In this document: one piece after another, positions 58,479 to 64,000 of the stretch
Layout: each line of letters starts with the position of its first letter
How positions within the stretch are numbered: position 1 is the first letter of the stretch
Source of the DNA: Guyanagaster necrorhizus
Taxonomy: Eukaryota > Basidiomycota > Agaricomycetes > Agaricales > Physalacriaceae
Length of the DNA stretch: 64,000 nt
Reading direction: 5' to 3'
Assembly (NCBI RefSeq): GCF_019112545.1
Contig: NW_025064890.1
Coordinates: 585,818 to 649,817 of the forward strand
The notes under the pieces: generated by a model
What the model was told of the DNA's origin: nothing
Seen by the model: the letters and a program-made list of their open reading frames with translations, nothing else
The model's database searches: none
Translations under genes and position numbers: made by a program

Positions 58479-58818
58479 GACGTGGGTCTGGGGTAAGAGA
58501 TGATATATCACGCGCGCAATCAAGTTGGCCTGAATTTGTGAGTCGGCTCCGACAAACATAGTTCATTGTAAAGCAAGGGGCGGCAAGAAAATCCAGGAGC
58601 GAGAAAAAAATAGAGTGCCTACATTAAATAATGATCTTATCGTCGAAAAAAAAAAAAAGTTAATTTATTATATTCGTAGAAGTTGCATCAAAAGTAAAGG
58701 TATAAGTACAAGTAACGCTTCTGTAGTAGAGACAGGTCGCAATTGAAACTTTGAGCATCGTAATTGCCGATGAAGGGTTATGTCATTAATCTGATAGCTA
58801 AGCAGGTCGGATAGGCTT
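58479..58818. other. intergenic
   Basis: Upstream region of the acyl-CoA synthetase and 3' flank of the oxygenase. Contains a 13-base A run at about 58,647. No gene. Confidence 0.5.
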
Positions 58819-60230
58819 CTAAATCTCTATAGGCATTGGCTGTTGATACGTTCCATCAAACCGATTCCTTAGATGAGATTCCACCGAAACTGCATTCACA
58901 GACTTCGAAGCGTCGTAGATAGATCTGACGATTACGTCGAGGTTTCCATCTACCCTCAGGATTAAACAAGCAGAGCACAAAACAAGGGTAACCCATACCA
59001 AGGAAGAAGGGAATCGAATAACGGTCATTTCCAGAACGATTAATCACCCGGTGTAGAGAAGAAAGATACTTCCCGTCAGTGTACATTTGAAGTAGGTCTG
59101 GATGAAACGATGAGTAAAGAGTGGATTGAGAGAGTAACTCAGGCTAACCGCCAACGTTAACAACATAGGCACCATGTGCCGGCTCGATAGGGAACCATTT
59201 GCCGTTAGACCATAGTTCCAGTCCAGGACTAACGTCTTCAATCAGAAAAAAAACAGCCGCAAAGTGCTGAGCCAACTTACGTCCCAGAAGTCGCAAGTAA
59301 AGTTAAGGCCCCAAACTGTGCCAGAAGGTCAGTCAATATAACGGAAACGAAAAAGAAAATGACAGACATCGGTATGGGCCCCAGCCCCAATCTGTGGTTC
59401 CTTCGTATTACAACGTTGGGGAGGATAACTGGAAGATGTCAATATAAGATAAGCGCATGGAAGGTAAATAGAACTTACTGAAGAAGACGGATAGCAGCTG
59501 TAGGGTCTTTGCAAAAAGGTGCAAAGTATTTCTCCGGAAGATCAAGCGACAAAGCAACAAGCTCCATAAGATCCGTCGAGAGCTTGAGGCATGCCTCGTA
59601 GTACCTGCCGTCACATATTAACACTACGAACGGCGGCTTAGATAAAATACATACTCATTCATCACGTCTCTCATCCCAGCGACGTCCGGCCAGCAGTTTA
59701 CACCCTGAGCAAACCGGTTGAAGAACGGATGATCCCCACTCATCTTGTCGTCTCCAATCAGGAAGCCTTCTTTGAGGTCCATCTCAAGATTTTCATTCGA
59801 GGGCCTGGTTTCAAGAGAGATACCAAGTTCATCATGACCGACCACCGCGCCCTGGAGGCTCTGGCGCTCGAGAATCTCATATCCGCGGTTGGTCCATGGA
59901 TCGCGAGCAAACGCGAGTTTCTAGAATGAGTTAGTGGCGCGAAATACACTCTGAGAACACATGAAATTTTACTTCTTCGACTGGAAGCGCAAAGAAGCCA
60001 ACTGAGGTTTCGAACGCTCGTTCAATCAATTCTTGAGGAACAGGATGGTCGACTATCTGGCTGGCCCGGAAGGACGAGAAATTTAGCTCGCTCTACGGTT
60101 ACCAGCGATTGTTTACGCACAAGAATCCTGACGACGCGCAAGCTGCACCAATCTCAAGCACGATGTCTGCCTTGCGCTCTGGCACCTTGCAGTCGGCGAG
60201 ACCGATAACGGGAACATGTGGGATGGTCAT
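58819..60230 (-). CDS. 2-oxoglutarate/Fe(II)-dependent oxygenase (isopenicillin N synthase-like)
   Basis: Model: complement(join(58819-58949, 58999-59097, 59149-59228, 59281-59315, 59368-59428, 59479-59604, 59655-59920, 59973-60060, 60103-60230)), 337 aa. N-terminal DIOX_N part: [72 protein letters not shown]. Iron ligands are [12 protein letters not shown] (His221, Asp223) and [10 protein letters not shown] (His277); 2-oxoglutarate is bound by Arg287 in [32 protein letters not shown] and RFDGTYQQP are also standard. Such enzymes hydroxylate or desaturate small molecules using 2-oxoglutarate and O2; the substrate is unknown. The second-exon acceptor at 60061 was chosen because the next AG gives a stop. 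Confidence 0.9.
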
Positions 60231-60607
60231 TGCTAGGCAGTAAATAACACCAGGTGCACTAAGATAAGATGCGCTGCACTGCGAAGACTCGGCTTTGAAT
60301 GACACATATTATGAGTAGAGGATTTGATGTTGGCAGTCTTATCGAGTGTTATTTTTAAAAAATTAAAAAATTTTCGGATCAATCCCGCTCTTCCGATTCC
60401 GCGGATCGAGGCCACGGCCAACATGCGCTTTGACAAGTGAGCATGATCGCGTCGCGTCTTCGAATTTGTTCAAGACTTTCACAATGGCTACCAACAGCAT
60501 CAAGTACACATCTGAGCTAATGCCAATGCGCCCTTCCACTCCCAGCCGCGACGAGGTTGTTCCTGCGTACTCAGTCGCCGCACAAAGTGACTGATAAACC
60601 TGTCAAG
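60231..60607. promoter_or_regulatory. divergent interval between oxygenase and deaminase
   Basis: 377 bp between the two starts on opposite strands. An AT-rich stretch (ttaaaaaattaaaaaatt) at about 60,353-60,371 may serve as promoter DNA. An ATG at 60,484 (MATNSIK) could not be joined in frame to the deaminase. Confidence 0.4.
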
Positions 60608-61278
60608 ATGCTGAAACATCTGAACCATTCAATAGCCATCCAAAAGCGCGCCGTAACATTTGGGAAGCGTCCTTTCGGTGCCATCCTTGTGGGGCCGGAA
60701 AGCGAAGTATTGCTTACACATCAGGCATGTTCCAATCTCAGACAGTCGTCAAGCATCTTGAAATCATGTCGCCGGTCCATAGAGCATTGACGTTGTCAAC
60801 CACGCAGAAGCTTCTCTAGCTCGTTTAGCAGGTTTGTTTCATGAAGGTCCCTTTCTTTATACGAGATTGACAGCTTTTCATACCAGTAACGCACTACTCT
60901 CTACCTTTCCTCTGGAAGTGTACGTTATACACGGTATGGGAGCCATGTCCGGTAAGCTGTCCGGGTCCTCAAATTCAAATCTCTACTAATCCTTCAAACT
61001 AGATGTGCACCTCCACCATCTACTGGGGTTCGTTCGCCTTTTTCTGCATAACAGCCTAGATGTCTGACTCAAGTGAAGCTAATATCGGTCGTATCGTCTG
61101 GGCAGCCTCAAATGATGCCCTACTGGAACTTTGTGGTCCTTCGAATCCTCAAAACCTCGGCTTTCATCTGGGATCTGTAGAGCTTCTATCCCGGGGAAAG
61201 AAGGATATAAAATGTGTGGGTCCTTTTGAGGAATTAGAGAAGGACGTATGCAAAGAAAGTCAACCTTACTTCAGTTGA
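60608..61278 (+). CDS. nucleoside/nucleobase deaminase (CMP/dCMP deaminase zinc family)
   Basis: Model: join(60608-60724, 60783-60831, 60887-60951, 61003-61027, 61079-61278), 151 aa. It reads MLKHLNHSIAIQKRAVTFGK, RPFGAILVGPESEVLLTHQ, then NHAEASLARLA (zinc ligand His46 and proton-shuttle Glu48) and WEPCPMCTSTIYWANIGRIV (zinc ligands Cys76 and Cys79). The HAE...PCxxC pair and the length place it with guanine/cytosine or tRNA-adenosine deaminase-like proteins; the exact substrate is open. The first intron has a GC donor (GCATGT). The gene converges on an NCS1 nucleobase permease, which fits a salvage role. Confidence 0.85.
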
Positions 61279-61448
61279 AGCTGACAAGTCATGTCGTGCG
61301 AATTCTGAAATCAACTGTGTAATGTGTAACGAATAAGAGCTTTATCGAAATTACCATGCTTCATAATGGGCACTAAGGTCTAAGCTACATATCTAGTATC
61401 TAAACAAACTATCTGTAAATAATCGTAGGAGCTTGTATCTATCAAGTT

Positions 61449-64000
61449 CTAAGCCTCCATCTTCTCATCGGAATGAGCACTCTCATGGTCATGCCTTTCA
61501 CCAAAGTCCATCTCGCAGAGTGTCTCCTTCGCCGGAAAAACCTTGCTCAGGACAACATAGACAGTCCCTGCCGTAAAGAAGGAATAGAGATATCCAATAT
61601 CGAACAGATGAGTAGCGCCAGCAGTGACAGTGATGTTCGTGTTGATTGTGTTGATTAATCCGGGAAGAGGAGGCACAAAACCGATAAACATCGCCACAGC
61701 GGCTCTGCGTATATGATCGTTATAAAATTTCGGAAGGCAGATGGAGTCTACTTACCTCCAATTGATCCCATAAACGTTTCCATATGAGTATATTCCTTTC
61801 GGATCGTAAAGCTGAGGAATGGACAACTTGCGTCTCTTGATGATATAGTAGTCGGCCATCATCATCGCTGAAATGGGACCCAACCTGACTGGGTGTCAGT
61901 ACAATCTCCGCAAATTATTAAATAGAAGCATACCAAATTGTATAACCAGACACTATTCGGGACGGTTAGCTAGGGACGGACACAAACATTCTGATACTTA
62001 CTAAAGTCCAAAAAGCTTGATGCCTGTAAGAACGAACTCAGCTACGCGGCGAACACGAAGAAGGGTGTGGTATACCTTGGCCAAAACTTCCCATGGTACG
62101 AAAGCCCAGCAACCAATGAACTGGATTATGTTAAAAACTATAGAGTGCCGCAGACTTTATATGCTTACCGCCGCTATGATCTGTCCTCTTCGAATGTTAA
62201 TATAATTTGGGAAGATAGACACCAAGTCATTCGCAGCACTGATCGAGTTTGCCGATACTGCCGACGGAAACAACTATCATCGGTTCGAGCTGCGGATACA
62301 TGTCGTCGAAACACATACCATTGGTCCCAATCTGCGCAATTACAAGACCGATTGAAACAAAGGCCGCGCCTGCACGCCCCCCGCGAGAAGCTACACAGAA
62401 AAGAGCGATACTTTAATTAGATTCAACGCTGTCAAAATTTAAGGTCAAATGCTTACTCCAGTTGGTTATGATCTATCATTCGAAGAGTTCGTAACTTTAT
62501 GAGCAGGTACGCTCAGGATATAGGTAGAATCATACCTCGTTAGGGTTCCTAGTGACGAATTGAGACAACTGTAGAAGTGGTAAGAGTAAGATTCAAACGA
62601 CTCACCAAATAACTTCTCCGTATAACGACTCAGAAACAGCTGCGGTCATGATACCTAGGATCGCAACAACCGTAAAGATAGCCGGGATATGGAATGCCTG
62701 CCACCACTGCGTTCGTGAGCTCTTCGAATAACGACTACAATACTCCGATCAGTTCTTCTCGTGCACCGGCTAAGGTTTATCTCACCTGAAGTCCGGAATA
62801 TTCACTCCTAGCGTAGCGTAGCTTCCTAGACACGAATTAAGATTGGACAAGAAGCTCCATGCGAGCAGAGATCCGTGCAGCGGATTTGCGTCGGTCAATA
62901 ATGCGGTACTTCCAGCTGAGACACCAGCAGAGTGAACGGTGGCCTGTAATGGATGCACTTAGTACGCTGACGTCTACAAGGATAGTTTTAAAACTCGCCC
63001 CCATTACGGCTAGCATGGCAATCGGCGCAATGATTGACTTGATGCGGAAGAACCAGCGGATCTTAGTGTATGGTACGATGAGGAAAGGGAATTGGATAAT
63101 GAAATAGATGAGGTATGCACACATGCCTGCCGTTAAAGTTAATAGCGATAGATGTAAAGAGATGATCTTCACGCACCAGCAGTGGTCATACCAATGTTGT
63201 CTGGCAAGTGATTAGGAACGTTCCGGAATGAAGGCCAGATAGCGTTAATCAATTGCTGCATCCTATCGTACGTGTAAGAGGCACGAAGCGTGGCTTGGCA
63301 CTGAGATAGCTCACGATTGTCCACCCGTAACAGCGCCTATACCGAGCCAAAAAATTGCAAGGATGCATCGAGAAATGACTGTATTCCTATTAGTTACGGG
63401 AATCATGAATATAGGAATTGACCCACTTGCGAACCAGGCGAAAAAGAATCCGAAAGATGACCTGGTAAGACGAAGTGAATGCTATTGTAGTCATTACTAT
63501 TGTATCTCACGCACCGAATAATGACTGGGAATGCTACAAATGGGAAGTTTTAATTACAAAGCAAGGGGACACGAAATGGATGCGCATACGGATTCCTAGT
63601 CTTGCTCCAATGACACCATTGATACTTATGACGATGGCGATCATAAAAAATCCCATGGACACACACACAATGGAGAGCTTCCAGTTCAATCCAACCGCGA
63701 CCATCGAACTACCTTGTTCCCAAATAGAAATCTGCCAGCACCAGTTGTGTCAATTGAGAATTCCATGTTATGTCCCTGGTATATTCTCACCGAGAATGCA
63801 TCACATATCCAATACGCAAAGTAGTCCCAAGCGCCTGTCCTTGCATTTAATTAAACAAATCGGTGTGCCAAGGTTAAGGAGACGTACCCCAGGTACGGTC
63901 GGCAGGCGGAGTAGGATCCATATCCCGGTTGGACCATTTGCTTGAGGGGGCATATGAACTTGGATTGTGCGCGACCTGTAGACGCTTGCGAAGAATAGGA
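61449..64000 (-). CDS. NCS1 nucleobase:cation symporter, 5' part outside window
   Basis: Minus-strand exons run from the right edge to a stop at 61449. Near 63,780-63,945 are SKWSNRDMDPTPPADRTWG and AWDYFAYWICDAFS, the conserved N-terminal NCS1 signature, preceded by sequence off the window. Further on are NWKLSIVCVSMGFFMIAIVI, NGVIGARLGI, AYLIYFIIQFPFLIVPYTKI, RWFFRIKSIIAPIAMLAVMG, QWWQAFHIPAIFTVVAILG, GTNGMCFDDMYPQL, LGPISAMMMADYYIIKRRKL and a hydrophilic tail ending SAHSDEKMEA. NCS1 (Fur/Fcy-type) permeases import uracil, uridine, allantoin, cytosine or purines. Substrate cannot be set here. All exon borders were not fixed. Confidence 0.85.

Noticed and set aside
53147..60230. Possible secondary-metabolite cluster (TmpA-like protein, acyl-CoA synthetase, 2OG oxygenase)
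   Set aside because: No polyketide, peptide or terpene core enzyme is present, and all three are common stand-alone genes. Adjacency alone is weak evidence.
1..64000. tRNA, rRNA, CRISPR or prokaryotic insertion sequences
   Set aside because: Looked for cloverleaf boxes, regularly spaced repeats and transposase families other than pogo; none could be supported by eye.

Overview
The window is nuclear DNA of a mushroom-forming basidiomycete (Agaricomycetes). The evidence is dense introns of about 50-60 nt, lineage-typical families (F-box/LRR proteins, DUF6534 membrane proteins, spherulin-4-like secreted protein, BCS1-like AAA ATPases, GH16 and PL4 wall enzymes, retinol-dehydrogenase-like SDRs) and a Ty3/gypsy chromovirus plus a pogo-type transposon. 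No prokaryotic, organellar, tRNA, rRNA or CRISPR feature was found. Exon models were built by hand from reading frame, splice signals and remembered family motifs; 16 genes could be closed in frame with 123 introns.

Layout. 1-10,620 is a dead transposon nest almost without CpG: a minus-strand gypsy element (integrase, RNase H, RT, protease, gag), split by a complete 2.4-kb pogo element with TA target duplication, and a plus-strand gypsy copy (RT to chromodomain and 3' LTR). CpG returns abruptly at about 10,620. 10.9-19.4 kb: spherulin-4-like gene, an SDR lacking its N-terminus, an F-box gene, a Pmp3 proteolipid gene and a DUF6534 relic. 19.4-27.3 kb: a BCS1-like AAA ATPase, 3 kb without recognisable genes, an SDR N-terminal stub and a frameshifted membrane-protein gene. 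27.5-33.6 kb: CBS-domain protein, proteasome beta-2 (PUP1) divergent from an aldehyde dehydrogenase, and a GH16 endoglucanase-like enzyme. 34.3-42.2 kb: multi-pass membrane protein, PL4 rhamnogalacturonan lyase and B-type cyclin. 42.5-49.1 kb: a third, nonsense-bearing SDR, a degraded unknown gene and a large RING+RRM protein. 50-64 kb: DUF6534 gene, TmpA-like membrane protein, acyl-CoA synthetase, 2OG-Fe(II) oxygenase, nucleoside deaminase and, running off the right edge, an NCS1 nucleobase permease.

Functional links are modest. The GH16 and PL4 enzymes are both secreted wall-polysaccharide enzymes; the deaminase and NCS1 permease are convergent neighbours and fit nucleobase uptake and salvage; PUP1 and the aldehyde dehydrogenase share a 158-bp divergent promoter. 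I see no convincing biosynthetic cluster or new defence system. The most unusual content is in splicing: one AT-AC intron, four GC-AG introns and several microexons of 5-14 nt, all inferred from reading frame and family conservation and directly testable by RNA-seq.
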